NCBI GenBank assembly: GCA_951640165.1 | Contig: OX621252.1 | Coordinates: forward strand, 14,715,934-14,779,933 | Direction of reading: 5' to 3' | Length of the DNA stretch: 64,000 nt | DNA from: Pseudoips prasinana | Taxonomy: Eukaryota > Arthropoda > Insecta > Lepidoptera > Nolidae | Shown here: piece by piece, positions 50,501-62,500 of the stretch | Layout of the letters: each line of letters starts with the position of its first letter | How positions within the stretch are numbered: the first letter of the stretch is position 1 | Notes under the pieces: model-generated | What the model was told of the DNA's origin: nothing | What the model saw: only the letters and a program-made list of their open reading frames with translations | Databases searched by the model: none | Made by a program: the position numbers and the translations under genes

Positions 50501-53500
50501 AGCGAAACGTGCCTTCAACGTGCCTCGATGTCGTCATGTGATCCGACACCTTGCGGCCCGCGATACCTGCGCTCCATGGGAAACTCGTTCACTTGGTTCT
50601 CGCATCGAACTTAGATAACACGTAGTCGTAATTAGTTTGTAGTAATTAACTTGTAATTTTTTGAATTAAGTATATTAAAAGTTTCCAAAATAATTTGGTT
50701 TTTTTTAAGTTCTCTGGCTACAGCCGTCGTATCTCGTTAATAAACACAAGGTCCGTCATAATAATAATATTGAGTTATTTCCTTAATTAAAGACAGAACC
50801 ATTGCGATAACATGTAGTAAAATATATCTACATCGATAAATTTCGATAATGCACCTATAAATAATATCTTTGACAATAACTTAACTAAGCTAGCTAAGTA
50901 GTTCATTACTGTCATGAATTAAAGTTTAGCCTATATTTTTTATTTCACTTTGATACAAGCAGCATATTCAAATATCTATTTGTATTATATTAATGTTTTA
51001 AAACTTTCGCGATTTATACACATTTTTAGGGTTCTGTAGCCAAATGGCAAAAAACGGAACCCTTATAGATTCGTCATGTCTGTCTGTCCGTCCGTATGTC
51101 ACAGCCACTTTTTTCCGAAACTATAAGAGCTGTACTATTGAAACTTGGTAAGTAGATGTATTCTGTGAACCGCATTAAGATTTTTTCCCAAAAACAGAAA
51201 AATAACAATAATTTTGGGGGGTCGCCATACATAGAACTGAAATTCAAAAAAGAATTTTTCATCGTACCCATACATGTGGGGTGTCTATGAATAGGTCTTC
51301 AAAAATCATATTGAGGTTTCCAATATAATTTTTTCTAAACTGGATAGTTTGCGCGAGAGACACTTCCAAAGTGGTAAAATTAGTGTCCCCCCCCCCCCCT
51401 GTAACTTCTAAAATAAGAGAATGATAAAACAAAAAAAAATATATGATGTACATTATCGTGGACACTAACAACGAAAATTGGTTTGAACGAGATCTAGCAA
51501 GTAGTTTTTTTTTAATACGTCATAAACCGCAATTTGCTTTCATTTAATCAACTGAAATACTTTATTCTACGGAACCCTTCATGTGCGAGTCAGACTCACA
51601 CTTGGCCGGTTTTATTATATATTGAGGACACCTCCAAAATTTATTGTTTTTTTTTCTATTTTTGTGTGATAATCTTAATGCGGTTCACAGAATACATCTC
51701 AAGTTTCAACAATACAGCTCTTATAGTTTCGGAAAAAGTGACTGTGACATACGGACGGACAGACAGACAGATAGACATGACGAATCTATAAGCGTTCCGT
51801 TTTTAGCCATAAAGAGCTTCTTTTATAGCTCACCGCCTTCGATCTGCTGACTTCAAACCGTCTTACACCTACACCCACATCAATATTAATATTTATTCAC
51901 ACTTACCCGCGGAGTTAAACTGGTAGTTGTGCAGGTGTTCGTATATGACCCTGTGGAGCCGCACAGCTAGCTCTAAGGTGACTGCGTGCAAGTTGTCACC
52001 CTCGAGCCCCGTGTGAATCTTTTCCATCACGTTGTTTAGGTATGACACTACCGCTAAACATGCCTGGTGACAAAATAAATATTTATTTATGGAAAACTTA
52101 CTATGCCCCGTGGTTTCACCTGCGTTAAAGTAGTTTTGGCGTAAAAGAGTAACAAAAACAAACATACATCCACATACATCTATACTCACAAATTTTCGCA
52201 TTTATAATATTAGTAGGATCTGTAGGTACCTCTAGCGGTTTTGGCAGTGCACGCCGGAATAGCTCGCAGATAGTAGATATTTTCCTACTTACTTAACCTT
52301 ATTGATATATTTTGGACAATTGACACAATATCTTTTATATTGTAACCTATGTGTGATTCTGATGTATAAGCTATAATATTGTAAAGTTTTATTAAGATCC
52401 ATTCGCTACTTTTTAAGTGAGAGAGTAACAAACATCCATCCATCCATACTTACAAATTTTAGCGTTTATAATATTAATAGGATATACAGCCACAAAAAAT
52501 TTCAAATGAAGTTAGGTTAGCAACAGTGAGCCTTAATAAATTATTATTCAAGGGACACAAACTATGAGTGGACTAACTTACTACTATTAGTAGATACTAA
52601 AACAATACATATACACAATGGCTGCCTTTACTTAAAAAAATGTTGAGACAATTTCATTGCAAAGCGGTATGCGATGGTGCTGGTTCTAGACACGCCGGAC
52701 GATTAAATTTATGATTTCCCATTTTTGAGATTAGAATAACATTGCTTTGCATTACGAATAATGTTATAAAATTCAAATTTAATTATTTGGAAACTGTTAT
52801 CAATATGATATAATCTTTCACATGCACCTGTGAACATATGAGTCGGCCATGTTTAAAAAAAATAAAGCCGATGGATAATACCCACATCCCCCGGCAGGGT
52901 GTTAACAAGGGAATCCTAAATTTACTCTTCCAGTGTGTATCGTTCGTAGCTTAACGCAGAACGCCTAACTCGGTTCTAAGATGGTGCTGGTTCGAGACCC
53001 GCCAGACAGTTAAAGTTATGATTTCCCATTTTTGAGATTAGATTAACGCATTGCGTTACGAATAATGGTATAAAATTCAAATTTAATAAAATGAATAATA
53101 GTAATGTGTCCAAGGATTGGAACCTCATTATCGCTATTTGTTAGGGTCAACAATGTTCAATTGATATTGTATTGATTTCATTTAATTTATATAGTCGGTA
53201 TGCAAATATTGTAAAGGGAGTGCGCGGGGCGCGGTGGTCACCGGGGGAGAGGGGGGCGGTCCTTCCTTCGCCGCCCATAGTTCATCAAAAGTAAAAGTAG
53301 TACAAATCATAGCTCCACGCTAACCGCACGCTTCCTAATCACTAAAATTGTATGTACACCCCACTTTCTTAAAATAAAAGTCATCTTTTTCTACCACATT
53401 ATCGTTTCGTTGGATCTACATCACCCTGGCCCTTACACTATTGTTAGAACTAAAACAGTCTTTTGCATTTACAAAAGGGTACTAAGGTGATGTTTTTTTT

Positions 53501-56500
53501 TAAATATAGGACTGTAACTTACAGAAGAAGCAAGCGTATCGATATCTCCCTCTGGCTTGAAGTCAGTTTTCTTCTGCTCAGTCTGTAGGTGCAGCTTGAC
53601 CCAGCTTACTATAGCTACTATAGCGCGCTCTAATCCCGCATCCAGCTTGTTTTCAAGCTGTTCCATTACTGAAGTTTTTCTGTGCATGCACTCGTTCTGT
53701 TTTGATGTTGATCTATAGACAAACAGTCATTAGCAATAAAATAATGTATTATCTATCGACTCTAATGGCAAATACTTCGAATCAATAAATATACAAGGTG
53801 GCGACTGTCTTAACCGCATCGTGTCGCGGGTTCGAGTCCCGCGCCGGACTATTTGTGTGACCCATTAATAGTTGTTCTGAGCCTGGATGTAATTTCTGTC
53901 CCTCTATTATGTTTGTAAAGTACCGATGATACCGAGTGATGATGAGCTAAGCTTTTTGTATAGAGAGCCAAACTAATATATTGCGTTATTTTTTACATGA
54001 ATTACATTTTGAAGCAGTGAAAGCCTCCTAGACTAACTAGTCTAGGAGGCTTTCACTGCTTCAACGGACTATAATAATAAATATTTTGCGTATTACACAA
54101 ACTGGTTTTCATTTATTTGTTCCGTTTCGTGGGTAGATAGCGCTCCTTAGGTTTCCACCACTATGTTACACATCATCAGCCTGCTTTCATCCACTGCTGG
54201 ACATAGGCCTTTGGGAGATCTACAGAGGGGTTTGCCATAGTCACCGCGCTTGGCATGCGAGTTTGCGACCGCAGTTAGGTGGTCGCTACAACTCAGGTGG
54301 CGCATTATCTAAACATATAATAAAATCGTAGGAAAGTCAAAACTGTACATTGAATATTTTTAAAAAGGATACTTGGGGCGTGATCTACATTCGATATCGA
54401 AGCCAAAAATATAGTTTGTAGGATTTTTGTGTGTGCAAGTTTATATTTGCGTGCTAATTTATTTTATTTCAGGCCTTGACGTGGAAAAAATATAACGTAA
54501 CCTCTCAGCCGGACGGATGACCTTTATCTATATATATAGGAAAGTCAAAACTGTACATTGAATACTTTTTAAAAAGGATCCTTGAGGCGTGATCTACATT
54601 CGATGACGAAACCAAAAATATAGTTTTAGAATTTTTGTCTGTTTGTCCGTATGTATGCCCGAGCTAAACTCAAAAAGTACTGCATGGATTTACTTCAAAT
54701 TTTGCATGAATATTACTAAGAGGTCGGGTCAACATATAGAGGCTAGATATTATCACGCTATCGCCTACGGGGGAGGAGTTGTGATAATTTACAAAATATA
54801 ACGCGGGTAAAACCGCGGGGCACAGCTGCCTGTTGGCGTGGTTGACAAATGCTTGCTTTTCACGACGGTGGTCGTCGGTTCGATTCCCACCCAGGACAGA
54901 TATTTCTGTGCATGAACATGTCTGTTTCTCCTGTGTCTGGGTGTAATTATCTATATAAGTATGTATTTACAAAAGAAAAGTAGTATATGTAGTATATCAG
55001 TTATCAGGTTTCCATAGTACAAGCTCTGCTTAGTTATGGATCAGATGGCCGCCTGTAAATAATGCCCCAGGATATTATTATTATTAATTACGTCCAGATT
55101 CAGGACCAACAGACATGTTCATGCACACAAATATCTGTCCTGGGTCGGAATCGAACCCACGACCTGCGGCGTGAAAGGCAAGTATCTACCAACCACGCCA
55201 ACCAGGCCGTCAAGTGTAAGTAAGTGAGTACCCTTAGTCGCCTTAAACGTGCCCCACGGGATGGTATGGAGTGCCCCTGTTATTCCTTCTACGCCGGAAA
55301 CCACATGGCTAGCTTTTTATGTTACACCTAATATATAGGGTGGCCGAAGAGTTGACGATCAAACGAAATATTTAGATACTTTATGATGAGGAGTATCCGA
55401 ATCACCCCATGTATGTTCTACGATTTTGCGTAGCTTTCCAGATAGAATTTTTTTATGATTTTTTTCGTAAATTTCACCTAACTTCAGTTTTCCATTTTTT
55501 TTCGTTCAATTGATATCTAGGGACATCTAGGTACAATGTCACACAGATCATCCTAGCCCCAAACTAAGCAAAGCTTGTACTATGGGTACCAGGCGACGAT
55601 ATACATACTTATATAGATAGATAAATACTTATATATCTATCTATATATACATAGAAAACATCCATGACTCAGAAACAAATATTCGTGCCCATCACACAAA
55701 TATTTGCACTTACCGGGATTCGAACCCAGAACCACCAGCTTCGTAGACAGGAGCACTACCGACTAGACTACGGTGAAACGATTTCGATAGGCCAGTTAAT
55801 TTGTAGAATATTTCTGTTTCAGTTTTTTTTGTGATAACTAATTAGCATAGTTTAACCCAACACCCCAAAAAGTATGGTTTATCTAATCATTGCAGAATTG
55901 ACTTAGTATCTATTCGAAAGTTCAAAATTAGGGTTTGACCTCAGGACTCATAAATTTTCAAAGTAACAAAAAAGAACGCAAAATAGTAGAACATCCATTG
56001 GGGTGATTCGGATACTCCTCATCATAAAGTATCTAAATTTTACGTTTGAACGTCAACTCCTCGGCCAGGGTATCCATACTTGCAGAAGACTATTAGAAGT
56101 AGAAGACTATTGCTATCAAGGCAATACTCACGTCATACAAATCAAGACTGATTCTTGGAAGTGCTCCTCAAACATCCTTACTATTTTGTTTGCTTGCTTC
56201 ACAATATCAAAGAAATAAATCTGTAACAGAAATGACATTTTGAGATTTTCGTATGTATAGAAAACAGGATAAGATGCCAATGAGTGACCAGATGTTCCCA
56301 CCGCTGCACCGGTCCGTAAGTGGTTGGCGAAGTTAAGCAACTATTATTTTTTTAAACGAGCCTATTCCTTCCCCCTTACCCAACACTGGAACTCCTGTAA
56401 GCCAGGATCAACAGTTTTTTTTTATTGTATCCTGCACCGCGGCGAACTGTCGATTACGACAATAAGCCACTCCATTGTCGAGCTAGTTCGTTCCTGTGTT

Positions 56501-59500
56501 TTGAGAGTTTTTTTTGGTACTTCTTGCTATACTCGGTTCTCTCTTGCTTTACTGTCGGAAGTTTGAGATCATGATATTATTATATGAACTTGTTGCTAAT
56601 GTACAATACATTAGCAACAAGCATGTTAAATATGGCTCTTAGTGTCTTTGTCTGAAAACTTTCAAGGATGTCAATATTACTATTGCTGGCAGTACCCCAG
56701 AGTTGGATACCATATGTCCATATTGGTTTATGTATGGATTTGTATACGGTTAACTTGCTATGTGAGGTCATTTGCGACTGCCGTCCTATAAGCCAGTACA
56801 TGTTCCTTAATTTCATATCCAGTTGTTTCAGTTTCCAGGATCAACAGTGGCACACAATGAAATGACACTGAGCGGTGATGCTCAGGCATGTCCCGAGGAA
56901 TCGCTTTAACTGTCTTTGATCCCGCAACGAATTTGATCAGAAAGAAACAAGAAGGAGTTAGAAAATGAACAGTTCGATTTCCCTCCAGAGTAAATCGGGC
57001 GACAGAACGATATAAAGAGGCTATAGTCTCATAAAACGAGAGAATTGCAACTAGAGAAGCCAGCTGCAAAAGCACCGAGGATCAAATAAAGGGCTTAAGT
57101 GTGCTGTTATATTTGATTCCAATGTCGGTGACGAATCGCCTAACACACGTTTGCTTAAGCCTGAAGGGGGCGTTCTGGGCGTCTGGAGGTTAAGCAACTG
57201 CAGCAGGCAAACGGTCAGTCCATAGATGGTTGACCGCCAAAGTGGTTTAATTTCGGAGCGTCTCCGTGCTTCGGAGGGCACGTTAAGCTGACGGTCCCGG
57301 TTGAAGCCATTAAGCAACAGTCGGTTACCTAGTGTCAGATTGTTCAAGCCGCTCATGAGGCCTCTGACGACGATAAGTAAGTAGGATAAGAACAGTTTAG
57401 TACATTTAGGCCCACTTGCACCGAAAGCTAGACTAAAATAAAGTAACCCAAGTTAAGTAACTTCGGGTTAATTCGTTAAAATTTTAACTCGAAATTCTGA
57501 TCCGCCAATGAAAAATAACACCGAGTCAACTAACTCGGTGTTTCTCTATTTTATGTTGGTATCATTAAAGAGGTTTTGCTCCGTAATGTAATTCAACCAA
57601 ATATGAATGAGCGAACAATGAGTGAAATATTTATATACCTCCTTTTGTCACTAGAAGACTTTGTATAAGACTGTCTCATGTGTTAACTGTTTTCAAAGAC
57701 ATTTCGATTTGATCGTTTGTGTTAGAAACCAATCTGTCAATTTCGAGGCATTCAAATATCGTCATGTCAAAGTTGAGATGATCGGACCTTTCTGCAACTC
57801 TTCTATTATAAAAGTCCGAGCTAATATATTCGACGATTTCTACATCATCATCAGACACTAAAAAATCAGTCATAATTTTTTCGGACACAAAACTGTTTTA
57901 AAATCCCTGACTTTCACTGCTGCAACCCAACATTACCTCTCGAACGAAACAAATTTGACATTACTAATCCGGAGTTGGTGATTTAACCCACCAAAATAGG
58001 TGGGTTAAAATTTTAATAAAATAACCCAAGGTTAGTCCCTAACTCTTGGTGGAGCAAGACGTAATTGTAATTTAACCCCATATTAGCCATTAATTTTGAG
58101 TTAATGCATTTAACCTGGGGTGGAGATAGTGGGCCTTGACGAACTAATATTATTCGCTTCTATAATATCTTGTCCATACAACGGTAGCGCTTCCAACTGA
58201 AAATTAATTCTCTGGTTGAGCTTAATTTCTCTATGGGTTGACCGCGAACCTAGATGCAAAACGTCGCCGATCACTTACCGGACCGGTGAGATCATCCTAG
58301 CTATTATTAATAAAAGAAAAACGTTTACCTGTGGGGGCGACTTGCTCTCCGCGATGGGTATAGACTGCAGTCCCAAGTCTAACGCGTAGTCGACGTGCTC
58401 AATAAGCAAATGTTGAATCAACACCTCCAACAATGCGACTGTCGTACCGGATAACTCATTTGCAGTGCACAACTGAAAATTAACATTTTACAAAACATTT
58501 TGTAAAATCCTGGTGTACAATAAAGAGTATATATCAACAATGAGAGGCCGGAAAGGATGTAATTAATTACTATTAGTTAGTAATTAATTATATGTCACAT
58601 CGCTAAACATCAAACAAGACATTAGATATATATCCAATGACCCTACGGAATTGCCAAAAATGTGTGTACCGATGGCTGAACAATCTAAGTTATGAAGAGT
58701 TGGAGAGTCTCGTAGAGTCTTCACATCCAATACACCCACCAAATTCCTTCTAAATCTCCTATTACTGAATTAACATATACTCTTTTTACAAACTTTAAAC
58801 TCTATAAACACACACAATCCTTCATCCAAAACACACACACACGCACATACACACACTTAAAGTGATCTGATAGTTCATAAGATTTTCCTTTACTTTTTCT
58901 AAATGATTAATTATGACCCTAACTATGGAACATTGTTGTCTACCTCGGAGATGGGCGCTAACAGCTACGACACAGTTTTTCCTAACTAATGTAGCAGCTA
59001 ACGTACACACAATATTGTATATAATCTGTTTTTGGTTCCAATAAATATTTGTATTACAGAGTGAATGTCTGTATCTGTGCTAGTAAAACTGTGTTACAGA
59101 CACAGGCGTTCCTCATACAGTTCATTGAGTCAATTTGCTGCACTTGGTAGGAGTTTTTGTAGGCATATAAACTTTGTTAAACATATCTTAGTACTTAACA
59201 CTATTAGTTTCTATGAAAACAAGGAATGGGTGAATGTGGTTTGGGTGTGTGTGTTTCGTGTGTCACAATGTAAAATAAATTATATTGGAGCAAATTAAAT
59301 TTAAAATTTGTTTTTGAATGTGTTAGTAAATCCAAATTCCAAATCACTTATCCCATAAAAATATTACATTTTATTGGAAAAGTCAATATTTTTTTTTACC
59401 CTACCGTGCAGTGCATGACGTGCAGCTACTGAGAAACACTGCAAGAATACTCAGTATGAATCAATTAAAAAAAAAATATTTCATACTTTAAATTACATTG

Positions 59501-62500
59501 TATTTAAATGTGTTAATTTAGAGTGACTCAATCCCAAGCTGTATGGCACTTAAATAATCAGAAATTTAGTAAGCCCTGCTACACATTTTGGATTTTATAA
59601 TTTTTTTTAAACTTATATAATTGTAAGTCTATTACAAAAGAAAAGTAGTATATGTATTATATCAGTTATCTGGTCTCCATAGTACAAGCTTACCTTAGTT
59701 TGGGATCAGATGGCCGTGTGTGAAAAATATCCCAGGATATATTATGTAATTATAATTAGGGAAAGGGGAAGAGGCAGACACGCTTGAAATGTAATGTGCC
59801 TATGCAATGTTAATTGTATAAACTATATAGTGATGGGACTTTGTATCACTTACAGTCTTACATCTGGTAAACGAAGTAGTAGCATCACTGATCATCTTCT
59901 GCACTAGCTGTTCGCTCAGGAATGTCTCGCCGCCGTAGTTCTCTATCTGTGCTATGTTGATGTTCGCACGGGTGCCTATTACTGCCTGCAGATCGCGCCG
60001 CAGTTCTTGAAAACTGGGAATAAAAAATAGAACTCCGTTAATATTCTATCTATAAGACCGATGATCTTGTGGGGTCGCTGGAAACCGCTGGATGCGGGTA
60101 GCGCAGGACCAGCAATTGTGGAGATCTTTGGGGGAGGCCTTTGTCCAGCAGTGGGCATCTTTCGGCTGTACTCTGTATGCATATTCTATTTTACTTTTGC
60201 ATTAGAAATTCAAAATTAAAACAGATGAGAATTGCTTGTTAGCCAAGTTGGTATATTATTTTAATTCGCATAAAGTGTGCATTTCATCCCGTGTCTCCCT
60301 GTGTACTATGAAATCATACTGCGCTCGCCAACCTGTCTGCCAAGCGTGGGTATTGAGGCATATCCCTCTAAATGATGGGCAGAGCTACACTGTGGAAATC
60401 TTTTAGGGAGGCTTTTGTCCAGCACTGGACGTTATTCGGCTGCCATGATGAATCAGTAGAAGTAGACGTTTGCATGCTTATTGCTTAACCATTTACACAT
60501 TGCGCAGCAGAAATGAACAAGAAATGGTATCAATGTAAAAGTTTTCGTAACAGATTTTTCAAGTGAAACCTTCTTTAGGCGCGTTGGGCAGTTTTTGGTT
60601 GAACAAAAATAATGGTACTCACGTCACGTCACGCTTCACATGAGCTATATGTATACTGTGTTAATATGTGTACTTTTTGGGTCAGCAAAACGTGAAACTC
60701 ACGTCTTCGGCACGTCCCAAAGTGTTGGACGATACTGTTGGCGAGACTTTATTTCTGCATAGTAAATACAATTGTAATACCTACCCTTCTGCCCTGCGCC
60801 CGCTTCCTAATATGTGTTGTTCACTGTAAGAACCGTTAACAGTGCCGGATAGTACTATCTCCACTTTGCGCGTCAACATCATTGCATATTATTTGTACAG
60901 GCATAATAAATACAATTGTAGCACTTACCCTCCACCCTGTATCTGCTTCTTGACATGTTGTTTTTCATTATAGTAGCCGTTCAAAGCGTTGGACAGCACT
61001 GCCTTCAGCCGGCGCGTCTCCATAGCCGCATAGCCGTCGTTGGCGCCCGCCATGGCGCCGTTGACTAGCGCGTCTCGACGCAAGTCGCCGGTCGTCATGT
61101 TGCCTTCAGCGGACACTAAACCAGCTGTTACCAGTTCGTCACATACTCGTTGAGTGCTAAAATATATTGCTCAGTGTGAGATCATAAGGGTGTTACACTA
61201 TATTGATAGAATTTCTCTGAATTTCCAGAAATTCAATTGCATGAGCGGCGTATTAACGTAGTGCGACAGTTGCACAAAACGCCTCTAAAAACCGGCCAAG
61301 TGCGAGTCGCACTCGCGCACGAAGGGTTCCTTACCATTATCTAGAAAAACGAGCATTAAATTCACTTTTGATGTATGGGAATAATCATTTTATTTAGTGT
61401 TTTAGTATTTTTTGTTATAGCGGCTACAGAAATACATCATCTGTTAAAATTTCAACTGTATAACTATCACTGTTCATGAGATACAGCCTGGCGACAGACG
61501 GACAGACAGACAGCGAAGTCTTAGTAACAGGACCCTATGACTAAGACTTAGCTGTCTGTCTGTCCATTTTACCCTTTGGGTATGGAAACCTAAAAACCGA
61601 CCTTTTCATGATATGGATAACTTAGTTATTAGTTGTATTTTTTTCTAAACAGTTTAAGTTTTAGCTTGCCACTTTTATCTGGTAAAGCATTGAAAGCTTC
61701 TAAAGCTACCTGTAAACATTATGTTCTAAAATTTGTGTCACTGATATACAATTTCACCATGACTTCTTTTGTACGTTTTGTCAGTGACAATATTTTTTCA
61801 AGGCAGCTTTTCAGTAATCTGTAAGTGGACGGCAATTGACACGAAAATGACAAGGATGTGTCATGTCTAGATACATTTAATTATATAACATAGGAGAGAG
61901 AGAAAAATAATAATGTATTCAACACCACTGGAGTGAAAAATAATAGAGCTATATTTACAAAATTATACAAGGCATAAAACAGTGTCGCACTGTCTTGTAG
62001 ATGTTCAATTCAGGCGCTTCATATGAACACTGCTATCATACACGTATAAGTGAAATTTTTTTAACTGAAACAAAGAATCTTAAATAAACAAATGCACATG
62101 CAATCTCTTTGTTCTAGTGTGGGTTTTTGACTATGAAATAAATATAATTAAAATATATTTTTTAAAAATAGTAGAGGCGAAAACGATTTCGTGACTGGCC
62201 TACAAAACATAATTGATTTAACTGTTTTAGTATTATATAGTATTTTAAAACATATACTTTAACCTTTTTATATAACAACCGATATAAACAAAATTATAGT
62301 ATCAAATAAAATAAATATTAACAAATCAAGTCAAACAACGAAGATATTTCGTAACAAACACACAAGATACAGACGAATTGACCTCCATAATAATGTTTGC
62401 AAGGCTGCCCACCTTGCGAACATTATTTAATTCGACTGTTTGTTATTTATTTTCGTCTCAAATAAACACTATACGGTACTTTGCGTATGCGCCGCTAACA

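Larger units (their letters stand above)
47141..50733 (+). mobile_element. Errantivirus-like endogenous retrovirus, pol-deleted
   Basis: An LTR element of 3.6 kb, about half the usual length of insect errantiviruses. In order: 5' LTR, tRNA primer-binding site, gag, -1 frameshift signal, protease, env C-terminal part, polypurine tract, 3' LTR. Reverse transcriptase, RNase H, integrase and the env N-terminus are missing between about 49630 and 49645. The LTRs differ at one of 323 positions, so insertion was recent. It lies antisense in the largest Sec10 intron. The flanks carry the direct repeat TCGTT (47136-47140 and 50734-50738; six bases if the following A is counted). Confidence 0.95.

Noticed and set aside
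53212..53290. GC-rich patch that looked like a CpG promoter
   Set aside because: It is inside a solo LTR defined by TG..CA ends and the CTATT duplication.
60757..60900. Mutually exclusive alternative exon of Sec10
   Set aside because: The copy covers only the exon's 3' part and I see no acceptor before it; reported as a decayed duplication instead.
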